Assembly (NCBI GenBank): GCA_017429945.1
Contig: JAFRNY010000087.1
Coordinates: 1-43,060, forward strand
DNA: 43,060 bases
Direction of reading: 5' to 3'
From: Bacteroidaceae bacterium
GTDB taxonomy: Bacteria > Bacteroidota > Bacteroidia > Bacteroidales > Bacteroidaceae
Below are positions 32,722-41,055 of the stretch, piece by piece. The notes under the pieces are model-generated. The model worked only from the letters and a program-made list of their open reading frames with translations. It was not told the DNA's origin and ran no database searches. The translations under genes were made by a program, and so were the position numbers. Position 1 is the first letter of the stretch. Every line of letters begins with the position of its first letter.

Positions 32722-33969
32722 TTATTGCAGTTTATGCACCACCAGTCCACTGCGCAGTTTGGGCTCAAACCATGTAGCTTTGGGGGGCATTATCTTACCG
32801 CTGTCGGCGATGTCCATAATCTGCTTCATCGAGACGGGATAGAGGGCCAGTGCAGCCCGCATCTCGCCGCTGTCGACACGACGCTTCAGTTCGCCGAGGC
32901 CGCGCAGACCACCTACGAAGTCGATACGCTTGCTGCTGCGCAGGTCGCCCAGCTGCAGGATGTCTTCGAGGATGAGGCGCGATGAGATGTCCACGTCGAG
33001 CACACCGATGGGGTCGTTGTTGTCGAAGGTGCCATCCTTGGCCACGAGCGAGAACCAATGTCCGTCGAGATAGAGCGAGAACTCATGCAGATGGGCTGGC
33101 TTGTATATCTCGGTGCCACGGTCTTCGACGGTGAAGTTCTTGCGGATTGCTTCGAGAAACTGCTCGGAGGTGAGGCCGTTGAGGTCCTTGAGCACACGGT
33201 TATAGTCGAGAATGGTGAGCTGCGATGCCTGGAAGGCTACTGCCATAAAGTAGTTGTACTCCTCATCGCCGCGATGGTTGGGGTTCTGCTTAGCTTTCTC
33301 GGCGCCAACGAGGGCAGCAGCTGCTGAGCGATGGTGACCGTCGGCGATGTAGAGCGATGGCATCTTACGGAACTCCTCGGTGATGGTGGCGATGTCGGCG
33401 TCATCGCTGATGACCCAGAACTTATGGCCGAAACCGTCGATGGGCGCAATGAAGTCGTACTCGGGCTCGGTGGCGGCATAGCGCATGATGAGTTCGTTGA
33501 GCACGGCATTGTCGGGATAGGCGAAGAAGACGGGCTCGATGTTGGCATCGTTCACACGGACGTGCTTCATGCGGTCCTCTTCCTTGTCGCGGCGCGTCAG
33601 CTCGTGCTTCTTGATCACGCCGTTCAGGTAGTCATCGACGTAGGCGCCTATGACGAGACCATACTGGGTCTTGCCCGACATAGTCTGGGCATAGATGTAG
33701 TAGTGCTCATCCTTGTCCTGCACGAGCCATCCTTCGTCCTGGAACTTCTGGAATTGACGCGCAGCTTCCTCATAGACGCGCGGGTCATACTCGCTGGTGC
33801 CTTCGGGGAAGTTGATCTCGGGTTTAATAATATGGTATAGGCTCTTCTCGTTGTCGCCGGCCTCTGCCCGTGCCTCCTCGCTGTCGAGGACGTCATAGGG
33901 GCGCGATTCTACCTGTTCAACGAGGTCGCGTGGCGGACGTAAGCCACGGAAAGGTTTGATTGTTGCCAT
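32722..33969 (-). CDS. DUF1015 family protein
   Basis: This 415-residue soluble protein matches DUF1015. It begins MATIKPFRGLRPPRDLVEQVESRPYDVL, the family N-terminus, and contains YGLVIGAYVDDYLNGVIKKHELTRRDKEEDRMKH and MPSLYIADGHHRSAAAALVGAEKAK, the latter reminiscent of the ParB/sulfiredoxin-like DGHHR motif. It is commonly next to serA/serC in Bacteroidota, as here, which hints at a link with serine metabolism; the biochemical role is not established. Confidence 0.9.
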   Translation of the reverse strand: MATIKPFRGLRPPRDLVEQVESRPYDVLDSEEARAEAGDNEKSLYHIIKPEINFPEGTSEYDPRVYEEAARQFQKFQDEGWLVQDKDEHYYIYAQTMSGKTQYGLVIGAYVDDYLNGVIKKHELTRRDKEEDRMKHVRVNDANIEPVFFAYPDNAVLNELIMRYAATEPEYDFIAPIDGFGHKFWVISDDADIATITEEFRKMPSLYIADGHHRSAAAALVGAEKAKQNPNHRGDEEYNYFMAVAFQASQLTILDYNRVLKDLNGLTSEQFLEAIRKNFTVEDRGTEIYKPAHLHEFSLYLDGHWFSLVAKDGTFDNNDPIGVLDVDISSRLILEDILQLGDLRSSKRIDFVGGLRGLGELKRRVDSGEMRAALALYPVSMKQIMDIADSGKIMPPKATWFEPKLRSGLVVHKLQ

Positions 33970-33982
33970 CTCTTTAATTTTA

Positions 33983-34114
33983 GGATTTAAAGATTTTATA
34001 TTTAATGATTGGAATCCTTTGCATTCTAAGAATTCATGGATTTCTGAACGGTTAAGATTGAACTAATTATTATTTTCAGAAGTTCCCAATCCTTAAATAT
34101 AAAATCTTTAAATC
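33983..34114. repeat. Thirty-base inverted repeat between serA and DUF1015
   Basis: 33983-34012 (GGATTTAAAGATTTTATATT...) and 34086-34114 are reverse complements with one mismatch, around a 73-base loop. The outermost bases continue as AATCTTTAAATCTTTAAATC. It would form a long A-U stem in the serC-serA-DUF1015 mRNA. The spacer holds no other gene. Confidence 0.85.
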
Positions 34115-34124
34115 TTTAAATCAT

Positions 34125-35039
34125 TTAGTTTACCTTAAACTTGGTAATGCCTTCTTCGAGGAAGCCTACAATCTGGTGGGCTGCTGCGATACCGGCATTG
34201 ACGTTGGCCTCGGCGGTCTGTGCCCCCATCTTCTTGGGTGTGGTGAAGTAGCGGCCTTCGAAGCGGGCGAAGTCGGCGTCGGCATCGGGTTTGATGTCGG
34301 TGACGTACTTCAGGTCGTCGCGCTCTGCCATGAGTGCCAGAAGCTCAGGCTCATTGATGACTTCCTTGCGGGCAGTGTTTACAAGAATGCCGCCCTTGGG
34401 CAGCTTGTTGACCAAAGCACGGTTGATGCTCTGACGCGTCTCGGCCGTGGCGGGGATGTGGAGGCTGACGATGTCGCTCTGCTCAAAGAGTTCGTCCTGC
34501 GAGGCCACGGCTTTCACGCCGGCAGCCTCGATGACCTCTGCGGGGCAGTAAGCATCGTAGGCCAGCACTTCCATCTCGAAGCCCTTGGCTATGCGTGCGA
34601 CATTGCGGCCCACGTTGCCGAAGGCGAGGATGCCGAGGCGCTTGCCCTTGAGTTCTGTGCCACTAGTGCCGTTGAAGAAGTTGCGCTTGGCAAATACGAG
34701 GAGACCGAAGACGAGCTCAGCCACGCTGTTGGCGTTCTGTCCGGGCGTGTTCATTGCCACGACGTTGTGTGCCGTAGCAGCCTCGAGGTCGATGTTGTCA
34801 TAACCAGCACCTGCGCGAACGACAATCTTCAGCTGCTTGGCTGCGTCGAGTACTTCGGCATCGACTTTGTCGGAACGGATGATGAGGGCGTCAGCGTCCT
34901 TGACGGCGTCAAGCAACTGAGCCTTATCGGTATATTTCTCTAACAGAGCGGTCTCGTAGCCAGCGGCGTCGAAGACCTCCTTGATGCCCTTCACGGCTAC
35001 GCCGGAGAAAGGCTTTTCGGTTGCGATTAATACTTTCAT
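34125..35039 (-). CDS. serA: D-3-phosphoglycerate dehydrogenase, short form
   Basis: This 304-residue NAD-dependent enzyme carries out the first step of serine synthesis. The dinucleotide fold is LKGKRLGILAFGNVGRNVARIAKG, and the catalytic region has VNTARKEVINEPELL. The usual catalytic His of D-2-hydroxyacid dehydrogenases (PHxG) is Lys here (TPKKMGAQTAEAN), the pattern of the Lys-type short PGDH known from Entamoeba and seen in Bacteroidota. There is no ACT regulatory domain. It follows serC, separated by a 156-base spacer with two palindromic repeats. Confidence 0.93.
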   Translation of the reverse strand: MKVLIATEKPFSGVAVKGIKEVFDAAGYETALLEKYTDKAQLLDAVKDADALIIRSDKVDAEVLDAAKQLKIVVRAGAGYDNIDLEAATAHNVVAMNTPGQNANSVAELVFGLLVFAKRNFFNGTSGTELKGKRLGILAFGNVGRNVARIAKGFEMEVLAYDAYCPAEVIEAAGVKAVASQDELFEQSDIVSLHIPATAETRQSINRALVNKLPKGGILVNTARKEVINEPELLALMAERDDLKYVTDIKPDADADFARFEGRYFTTPKKMGAQTAEANVNAGIAAAHQIVGFLEEGITKFKVN

Positions 35040-35044
35040 ATAGA

Positions 35045-35195
35045 GGACCCCCTCCCCGCTCCCCCTTTAGGGGGAGAGTAGAATGTCTTTCTACATGCGG
35101 CTATTGGGGATTTACATTAAAGGGTTTGACTTGAATAATTATAGTTCTTGAAGGTGACCACCCTCCCCCTAAAGGGGGAGTGAGGAGGGGGTCTT
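35045..35195. repeat. Paired GC-rich palindromic repeats in the serC-serA spacer
   Basis: The left copy (35045-35086) is GACCCCCTCCCCGCTCCCCC, TTTA, then GGGGGAGAGTAGAATGTC. The right copy (35159-35195) is CCACCCTCCCCCTAAAGGGG, then GAGTGAGGAGGGGGTC, an inverted counterpart. Between them are 72 bases of unique A/T-rich DNA. The right end abuts the serC stop codon. The pair has the form of a small mobile element without a gene, but no target duplication was recognised. Confidence 0.85.
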
Positions 35196-36263
35196 TTAAT
35201 GCTTTGCTTCAAACTCCTTCATGCACTCTACGAGAGCGTTTACGCCCTCGAGGTCCATGGCGTTGTAGCAGCTGGCACGGAAACCGCCTACGTCGCGGTG
35301 ACCCTTCACGCCAACCATACCACGCTCGGTGGCAAAGGCCATGAATTCGTCCTGAAGGTCCTGATACTCAGGCTTGAGCACGAAGGTGATGTTCATGCGC
35401 GAACGGCTGTCGTCCTGAGCGGTGCCAACGAAGAGGCGGTTGCGGTCGATCTCGCCATAGACGATCTTGGCGCGCTCGATGGCGCGACGCTCCATCTCCT
35501 TCACGCCGCCTTGCTTCTTGATCCACTTGAGGTTCTGAAGAGCGCAGTAGATGGGCACCGTAGGAGGTGTGTTGAACATGCTGCCCTTGCTGATGTGGGT
35601 CTGGTAGTTGAGCATCGTGGGAATCGGACGGCTAACCTTGCCTACGAGGTCTTCCTTGATGATGACGAAGGTAACGCCCGCCATCGAGAGGTTCTTCTGA
35701 GCACCGCCGTAGATTACGCCATACTTGCTCACGTCGATGGGGCGCGAGAAGATGTCGGAGCTCATATCGGCAATCATGGGCACGGGGCTGTCGAAGTCCT
35801 GAAGGATCTCGGTGCCGTAGATGGTGTTGTTCGTAGTGATGTGGAAGTAGTCGGCATCCGTTGGGATCGTGAAGCCTTTGGGGATATAGGTGAAGTTCTT
35901 GTCCTTGCTCGAAGCCACCTCTACGACCTCGCCAAAGAGCTTAGCCTCCTTCTCGGCCTTGGTAGCCCAGACACCGGTGTTGAGATAGGCAGCCTTCTTC
36001 TCGAGGAAGTTGTAGGGCACCATACAGAACTGCAGGCTGGCACCGCCTCCGAGGAACAGCACGCTGTAGCCTTCGGGGATGTTGAGCAGCTCCTTGAACA
36101 GGGCCACAGCCTCGTCGACGACGGGCTGGAAGTTCTTAGCGCGATGGCTCATTTCCATCAGTGAGAGGCCGCTGCCTTCGAAGTCGAGGCACGCAGCAGC
36201 CGTAGCCTCCATCACCTCGCGGGGCAATTTTGAGGGGCCGGCGTTGAAATTGTACTTCTTCAT
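35196..36263 (-). CDS. serC: Phosphoserine aminotransferase
   Basis: This 355-residue class V aminotransferase makes phosphoserine from 3-phosphohydroxypyruvate and glutamate. It starts [39 protein letters not shown] carries the PLP-binding Lys, and [22 protein letters not shown] is the phosphate-binding C-terminus. ATG 36263 is the family start; the longer open frame runs through the promoter. It is the first gene of serC-serA-DUF1015-yigZ. Confidence 0.97.
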   Translation of the reverse strand: MKKYNFNAGPSKLPREVMEATAAACLDFEGSGLSLMEMSHRAKNFQPVVDEAVALFKELLNIPEGYSVLFLGGGASLQFCMVPYNFLEKKAAYLNTGVWATKAEKEAKLFGEVVEVASSKDKNFTYIPKGFTIPTDADYFHITTNNTIYGTEILQDFDSPVPMIADMSSDIFSRPIDVSKYGVIYGGAQKNLSMAGVTFVIIKEDLVGKVSRPIPTMLNYQTHISKGSMFNTPPTVPIYCALQNLKWIKKQGGVKEMERRAIERAKIVYGEIDRNRLFVGTAQDDSRSRMNITFVLKPEYQDLQDEFMAFATERGMVGVKGHRDVGGFRASCYNAMDLEGVNALVECMKEFEAKH

Positions 36264-36303
36264 AGAATGTTGGATTAATGGGTTAAATTGGTGAATTATG
36301 GCG

Positions 36304-36335
36304 CGAAGATACGCTATTTTCGGCGTGCGGCCAAA
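36304..36335 (-). promoter_or_regulatory. Promoter of the serC operon
   Basis: Minus strand: TTTG (36332-36335), 20 bases, TATCTTCG (36304-36311), one mismatch from TAnnTTTG. Leader about 35-40 bases. Confidence 0.75.
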
Positions 36336-36374
36336 CTTTCTTCGTAAAAAAAACGATAGATTATAAATATTTAG

Positions 36375-36382
36375 TACCTTTG
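36375..36382 (+). promoter_or_regulatory. -7 promoter element of the secreted-protein gene
   Basis: TACCTTTG, followed by GCAGCGC; the ATG is 34 bases downstream. No TTTG at the -33 position; TTATAAAT precedes it. Confidence 0.7.
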
Positions 36383-36415
36383 CAGCGCAGTTATATAACA
36401 AACATTAAATTGCGT

Positions 36416-37645
36416 ATGAAACACCTCTTACTCACAACAGCTCTGCTGCTTGCAGCAGTAGCAACACAAGCACAGGTTCAGTTTGAATGGGGCACAGCCT
36501 CATGGAACATCGAGAACGGGCGCGTCTATGAGAATATCGACGACTACAACGCCGACCCCGCAACGCTCATTTTCCCTAACCCTACGGGCTACACGCTGAC
36601 CTTCTTCAATATCGTAGCCGTTAGTTACGACGTCTTCATTGACGGCTCCACGGAGGCAATCCACACGGCATCGTCCAAGCAGATGGGCTGCGATGTACCC
36701 CTGACCTACGACTTCATCGAGGGCCACGACTATCGTATAGTCGTCAACGAAGCCGTTCTCTGCCAGGCAAACATAGCCACGCGCACAACCGACACGCTTT
36801 CGACCTGCACCGACCAGTACACCATCAGCTTCCGCATCAACGGCCCTGAGATTGTCAACGAATATAACTACGAAGCTACAATGTCGCTGGCCATCCTCGA
36901 CCAAGAGGCCGAGCTGACGTTCTCGGAGGTTGACTTGGCATCGATCTGCAAAGACTTGGGCATCAACGACATCACCGAGGCGAAGCTTATCGGTCTGAAC
37001 GCCAACGGCTCATACAACAAAGCATTCACAAGCCCCGACTACGGCTACGACTTCTTCGACGGTTGGCGCGATGCCGATGGCGGCTACACCGTATGGGGCG
37101 GCGGCGCCGGTGGCGGTGCCTACGACCTCGTAGGCGGCCACAACCCCTACCCTGCCGTTTACTGCATCAAGTGGAACGAGACGTGCGACACCATCAAGTA
37201 CTATTTCTATGAATACTGGCGCGACTACGACCCCGATGAGTCGGGCGAGATTCCTGGTTCGGGCACCGAGATTGTGAGCGTCAAGCGCCAGGCAGCACCT
37301 TTTCGTGCGCCCGAGACGTCATACAACTCCGTAGTCATGACTTTCGTGAACGAGGACGGCACCACTACACAATTGGTTCGTAACTACCGCGTTAACCCAG
37401 GTCAAGACTACAGCGCAAACTTCATCATCAAGGCTGAGCAGAAAGCTGTGCTCGTGCACGCCACCATGCACTTCGTGGCCAGTGAATACGACCCCATCGT
37501 CGACGGTATAGCGTCTGCGAACAAAGCCTTCCGACAGGACAAGCGCATCTTCGGCCTCTCTGGCGCACGCCAGCAGTCGCTGAAGAAAGGTCTTAACATC
37601 GTCATCGACGAGACTGGCACAGCCCGCAAGATCTTAGTAAGATAA
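36416..37645 (+). CDS. Secreted protein with a Prevotella-type C-terminal tail
   Basis: This 409-residue protein has a signal peptide at residues 1-19 (LLLTTALLLAAVATQAQ). The mature part is beta-rich with many aromatic and acidic residues; a Gly-rich stretch (GGYTVWGGGAGGGAYDLVGG) lies near residue 225. WNIENGRVYENIDDY near the start and the body suggest a surface or periplasmic domain, but no family is assigned with confidence. The last 45 residues (DGIASANKAFRQDKRIFGLSG, then GLNIVIDETGTARKILVR) follow the tail pattern of many Bacteroidales secreted proteins. Its stop lies 25 bases before the preQ1 riboswitch. Confidence 0.75.
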   Translation: MKHLLLTTALLLAAVATQAQVQFEWGTASWNIENGRVYENIDDYNADPATLIFPNPTGYTLTFFNIVAVSYDVFIDGSTEAIHTASSKQMGCDVPLTYDFIEGHDYRIVVNEAVLCQANIATRTTDTLSTCTDQYTISFRINGPEIVNEYNYEATMSLAILDQEAELTFSEVDLASICKDLGINDITEAKLIGLNANGSYNKAFTSPDYGYDFFDGWRDADGGYTVWGGGAGGGAYDLVGGHNPYPAVYCIKWNETCDTIKYYFYEYWRDYDPDESGEIPGSGTEIVSVKRQAAPFRAPETSYNSVVMTFVNEDGTTTQLVRNYRVNPGQDYSANFIIKAEQKAVLVHATMHFVASEYDPIVDGIASANKAFRQDKRIFGLSGARQQSLKKGLNIVIDETGTARKILVR

Positions 37646-37667
37646 ACAAGGCAACATATTTTATTAA

Positions 37668-37709
37668 CCAAGGGGTTTTCTTGCCTAACCCCCTTTAACA
37701 AAACAAGAA
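37668..37709 (+). promoter_or_regulatory. PreQ1-I riboswitch upstream of yhhQ-queC
   Basis: P1 is AAGGGG (37670-37675) with CCCCTT (37690-37695). The loop contains CTTG (37680-37683), which can pair with CAAG (37704-37707) to make the H-type pseudoknot. The 3' part, CCTTTAACAAAACAAG, is nearly identical to the well-known Thermoanaerobacter preQ1-I aptamer tail (AGUUAACAAAACAAGG). It ends 3-5 bases before the start codon, so it probably controls translation. The genes downstream are for queuosine precursor transport and synthesis, as expected. Confidence 0.88.
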
Positions 37710-37712
37710 CTG

Positions 37713-38384
37713 ATGAAAAGAAACGAAACTGTAAGTGTGACGTTCATGCTCTTGGGCGTCACATTTTGCGTCTGCCTCATCCTGGCAAACCTCCTCGCTA
37801 CAAAGCAATTCCAACTCGGGAGCATCAACCTGACCACCGGCGTGCTCGTGTTCCCCATCTCGTATGTCGTCAACGACTGCATCACAGAGGTGTGGGGCTA
37901 CCAGCGCGCCAAGCTCATCATCTGGACGGGCTTCGTGATGAACTTCGCATTTGTGCTTCTTGGTTGGCTTGCCGACCTCATCCCCGGTGCTCCCTACTGG
38001 ACGAATCAAGAAGGCTTCCATGCGCTGTTCGGCCTGGCGCCCCGCGTAGCTCTGGCCTCTTTTGCTGCCTTCCTCGTTGGTTCGCTCCTCAACGCCTACG
38101 TGATGAGCAAGATGAAGATTCACGACAAAGGGCGCCGCTTCTCGCTCCGCGCCATCGCCTCCACGATTGCCGGCGAGCTCTCCGACTCGCTCATCTTCTT
38201 CCCCATTGCTTTGGGCGGGATTGTGCCTAAAGAGAATCTTTTACTAATGATTGCCTCGCAGGTGTTTTTCAAGACGTTATACGAAATCGTCATGCTCCCC
38301 ATCACCATGCGCGTAGTGGCCTGGCTCAAGAAGACCGAAGGCTCCGACGTCTATGACGAAGGCATCAAATACACCATCATTTAA
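37713..38384 (+). CDS. yhhQ: YhhQ/VUT family queuosine precursor transporter
   Basis: This 223-residue membrane protein has about six helices. Conserved segments include LANLLATKQF, FPISYVVNDCITEVWGYQRAK, and STIAGELSDSLIFFPIAL, the family's transport-site motifs. YhhQ imports preQ0/preQ1 or queuine. The preQ1 riboswitch directly upstream and queC 6 bases downstream support this role. Confidence 0.93.
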   Translation: MKRNETVSVTFMLLGVTFCVCLILANLLATKQFQLGSINLTTGVLVFPISYVVNDCITEVWGYQRAKLIIWTGFVMNFAFVLLGWLADLIPGAPYWTNQEGFHALFGLAPRVALASFAAFLVGSLLNAYVMSKMKIHDKGRRFSLRAIASTIAGELSDSLIFFPIALGGIVPKENLLLMIASQVFFKTLYEIVMLPITMRVVAWLKKTEGSDVYDEGIKYTII

Positions 38385-38390
38385 CATCTG

Positions 38391-39092
38391 ATGAAACCAA
38401 TAAACAAAGAAACAGCCCTCGTTGTCTTCAGCGGCGGACAGGATTCCACGACCTGCCTCTTCTGGGCAAAGAAACACTTCAAGGAAGTGGAAGCCCTCAC
38501 GTTCGTCTACGGGCAGAAGCACGTGCAAGAAGTTGCCGTGGCAGAGCAGATAGCGCGCGATGCCGGCGTAGTGTGGCACAAGATGGACGTCTCCTTCATA
38601 GGCCACCTCGCCAAGAACTCGCTCACCGACAGCAGCATCGCGATGGATCAGGACAAGCCGGCCGACGGCCCCCCAAACACGTTCGTGCCCGGGCGCAACC
38701 TCTTTTTCCTGTCCATAGCAGCCGTCTTCGCTCGCGAACGCGGCATCAGCCACCTGGTCACGGGCGTTTCCGAGACGGACTTCAGCGGCTACCCCGACTG
38801 CCGCGATGCGTTCATCAAATCGCTCAACGTGAGCCTGAACCTCGGCATGGACGAGCAGTTCGTCATCCACACGCCACTTATGTGGATCGACAAAGCCGAG
38901 ACGTGGGCGCTGGCCGACGAGCTGGGCGTGTTCGACCTCGTTCGCACACAGACGCTGACGTGCTACAACGGCATCAAGGGCGACGGCTGCGGCCAATGTC
39001 CGGCGTGCAAGCTCCGCCGAGCAGGTCTTGAGAAGTACCTTCGCGTGCGACAGACAAAGTCCGAAACCCGCATAGTGTATAATTATTGTTAA
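38391..39092 (+). CDS. queC: 7-cyano-7-deazaguanine synthase
   Basis: This 233-residue enzyme makes preQ0 from 7-carboxy-7-deazaguanine with ATP and ammonia. The PP-loop is [16 protein letters not shown]; the zinc site is formed by Cys in LTCYNG and [24 protein letters not shown] and [16 protein letters not shown] are family motifs. queD and queE are not in this window. It shares the preQ1-controlled transcript with yhhQ. Confidence 0.97.
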   Translation: MKPINKETALVVFSGGQDSTTCLFWAKKHFKEVEALTFVYGQKHVQEVAVAEQIARDAGVVWHKMDVSFIGHLAKNSLTDSSIAMDQDKPADGPPNTFVPGRNLFFLSIAAVFARERGISHLVTGVSETDFSGYPDCRDAFIKSLNVSLNLGMDEQFVIHTPLMWIDKAETWALADELGVFDLVRTQTLTCYNGIKGDGCGQCPACKLRRAGLEKYLRVRQTKSETRIVYNYC

Positions 39093-39096
39093 AGTC

Positions 39097-39128
39097 TTTG
39101 GCCATGCAAGCCTAATTGCATAAATTTG
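39097..39128 (+). promoter_or_regulatory. Promoter of the TlpA-like gene
   Basis: TTTG (39097-39100), 20 bases, TAAATTTG (39121-39128). The ATG follows 46 bases later. It separates the TlpA-like/rnz pair from queC. Confidence 0.88.
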
Positions 39129-39174
39129 CAGCGTGAAGACAACAAATACACATTTAATTATATAATAGATCGCA

Positions 39175-40020
39175 ATGAGAAAGATTATCCTGAGCTGCAC
39201 CCTTGCACTTGCCGCCACGGGCGCACACGCACAGAACAATAATGCCACCTTCGTCGATGAGGCCAACGCCCAGTTCGAGCAGAAGATGAATATAGTGAAA
39301 GAGAAGGAGACGGAGCTGCGCTCGCTCGTCATGGGCAAAGAGATGACGCCCGAGCTGCGCGCCAAGGGCGACAGCCTCTACGCCATCTACTCCAAAATCT
39401 ACGGCGAGGCCGTCGATGGTCTGAAAGCCCAGCTTGAGAACCATCGCGACGCTGCAGCCACGGCCCAGCTCCTCACGAGATATCAGCGACAGCTCGGCCT
39501 CGAGTACTTGGGCGAATACATGAAGACCTATGCCCACGCCTCTGCCCCCGAGCTGGCTGCTCTGCGCGAGACGCTGGCCATAGAGGAACAGAAGAAGCCG
39601 GGCGCCAAGCTGATAGACTTCACGCTGCCCGATGAGACCGGCACCGAGCACGCCCTGAGCGAGTACGTAGGCCAAGGGCGCTATGTGCTCGTCGACTTCT
39701 GGGCCAGCTGGTGCGGCCCCTGCCGCGCCGAGATGCCCAACGTGAAAGCCGCCTACGAGCGTTTCCACGACAAAGGCTTCGACATCCTCGGCATCAGTTT
39801 CGATAACACGCGCGAGGCGTGGCTCAAAGGCATCGCCGACCTCGGCATGACATGGGCACAGCTCAGCGACGTGCAGGGCTGGAAGAGCCTGGCAGCCAAG
39901 AAATATGGCGTCCACGCCATTCCGTTCACCATCCTCTTCGACAAGGAAGGGCGCATCATCGCCACTAACCTGCGCGGCAAAGCCTTGGGCGAGAAGCTCG
40001 AAGAACTGCTAGGCAAGTAA
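39175..40020 (+). CDS. Periplasmic TlpA/ResA-like thioredoxin-fold protein
   Basis: This 281-residue protein has a signal peptide (residues 1-19, TGAHAQ). Residues 20-140 are charged and helical. The C-terminal half (about 140-281) is a thioredoxin fold: KLIDFTLPDETGTEHALSEYVGQGRYVLVDFWASWCGPCRAEMP has the WCGPC redox site, and HAIPFTILFDKEGRI the cis-Pro. This matches the AhpC/TSA-TlpA group common in Bacteroidales, which reduces thiols or haem-maturation proteins in the periplasm. The exact partner is unknown. rnz follows after 7 bases. Confidence 0.9.
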   Translation: MRKIILSCTLALAATGAHAQNNNATFVDEANAQFEQKMNIVKEKETELRSLVMGKEMTPELRAKGDSLYAIYSKIYGEAVDGLKAQLENHRDAAATAQLLTRYQRQLGLEYLGEYMKTYAHASAPELAALRETLAIEEQKKPGAKLIDFTLPDETGTEHALSEYVGQGRYVLVDFWASWCGPCRAEMPNVKAAYERFHDKGFDILGISFDNTREAWLKGIADLGMTWAQLSDVQGWKSLAAKKYGVHAIPFTILFDKEGRIIATNLRGKALGEKLEELLGK

Positions 40021-40027
40021 GACTTCG

Positions 40028-40942
40028 ATGCAACCATTCGACGTTCACATACTGGGCTGCGGCTCGGCCCTGCCTACGCGGCGCCATATGCCCTCGTGCC
40101 AGGTCGTTAACCTGCGCGGCAAGCTCCTGATGCTCGACTGCGGCGAGGGCGCACAGCTCTCGTGGCGCCACACGGGGCTCAACTGGCAGAACATCACCCA
40201 CATACTCATCTCACACGCCCACGGCGACCACGTCTTCGGCCTCCCGGGCCTCGTCTCTACGATGGGTCTGCTCGGGCGCACGGCGCCGCTCTACGTCCAC
40301 GGGCCAGCATCGCTGCATGCGTTCATCGACTGTGTGCTCCACGACTTCTGTCGCGACCTCAGCTACGAGCTTCGCTTCCAGCCCGTCGACACCACCGCCC
40401 ACCAGCTGCTCTTCGAGGACCGTTCCATGGAAGTGTGGACGCTCCCCCTGCGCCACCGCGTGCCCTGCTGCGGCTATCTCATCAAGGAGAAGCCCGGACT
40501 GCCACACATCCGTCGCGAGATGATCGACTTCTACGAAGTGCCCGTCTGGGCCATCAACCGCATCAAGGCCGGCGACGACTGGACAGCGCCCGACGGCACC
40601 GTCGTGCCCCATCAGCGCCTCACCACCCCACCCGACCCCGTCCGCTCCTATGCCTACTGCTCCGACACCATGGCCTTCGCTGAGCTTGCCCCATGGATTC
40701 AGGGCGCCGACCTCCTCTACCACGAGGCCACCTATGCCAGTTCCGAGGGCGCCTTGGCCGAGAAGTATGGCCACTCCACCGCTTTGCAGGCAGCAACCAT
40801 AGCACACGCCGCCGGCGTCAAGCGTCTGCTGCTCGGACACTTCTCGTCGCGCTACGACGATGAGGACATACTCCTCAACGAGGCAAAAGCAGCTTTCCCC
40901 TACACCTCACTGGCTCGCGAAGGGCTCTGCATACACCTCTGA
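40028..40942 (+). CDS. rnz: Ribonuclease Z
   Basis: This 304-residue metallo-beta-lactamase enzyme cleaves tRNA 3' trailers. ILGCGSALPT is the N-terminal motif, SHAHGDHVFGLPGL the zinc-binding motif (Ser where many have Thr), LLYHEATY the Asp/Glu-His region and LLLGHFSSRY the C-terminal His. The long form includes the flexible-arm region (IDFYEVPVWAINRIKAG). tRNAs without an encoded CCA, like tRNA-Ala in this window, need this enzyme. It is encoded 7 bases after the TlpA-like gene. Confidence 0.95.
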   Translation: MQPFDVHILGCGSALPTRRHMPSCQVVNLRGKLLMLDCGEGAQLSWRHTGLNWQNITHILISHAHGDHVFGLPGLVSTMGLLGRTAPLYVHGPASLHAFIDCVLHDFCRDLSYELRFQPVDTTAHQLLFEDRSMEVWTLPLRHRVPCCGYLIKEKPGLPHIRREMIDFYEVPVWAINRIKAGDDWTAPDGTVVPHQRLTTPPDPVRSYAYCSDTMAFAELAPWIQGADLLYHEATYASSEGALAEKYGHSTALQAATIAHAAGVKRLLLGHFSSRYDDEDILLNEAKAAFPYTSLAREGLCIHL

Positions 40943-40995
40943 GCGGAGCCATTAACGCCTAAAAACAGAAAATATTGCATTTTTCCTTGAAAAAA

Positions 40996-41027
40996 TTTGG
41001 GCGGTATTGAAAAACATTATATATTTG
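40996..41027 (+). promoter_or_regulatory. Promoter of the small secreted protein
   Basis: TTTG (40996-40999), 20 bases, TATATTTG (41020-41027). Start codon 28 bases downstream. Confidence 0.88.
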
Positions 41028-41055
41028 CAGACGATAACGAGAAAAAACGTAGCTT

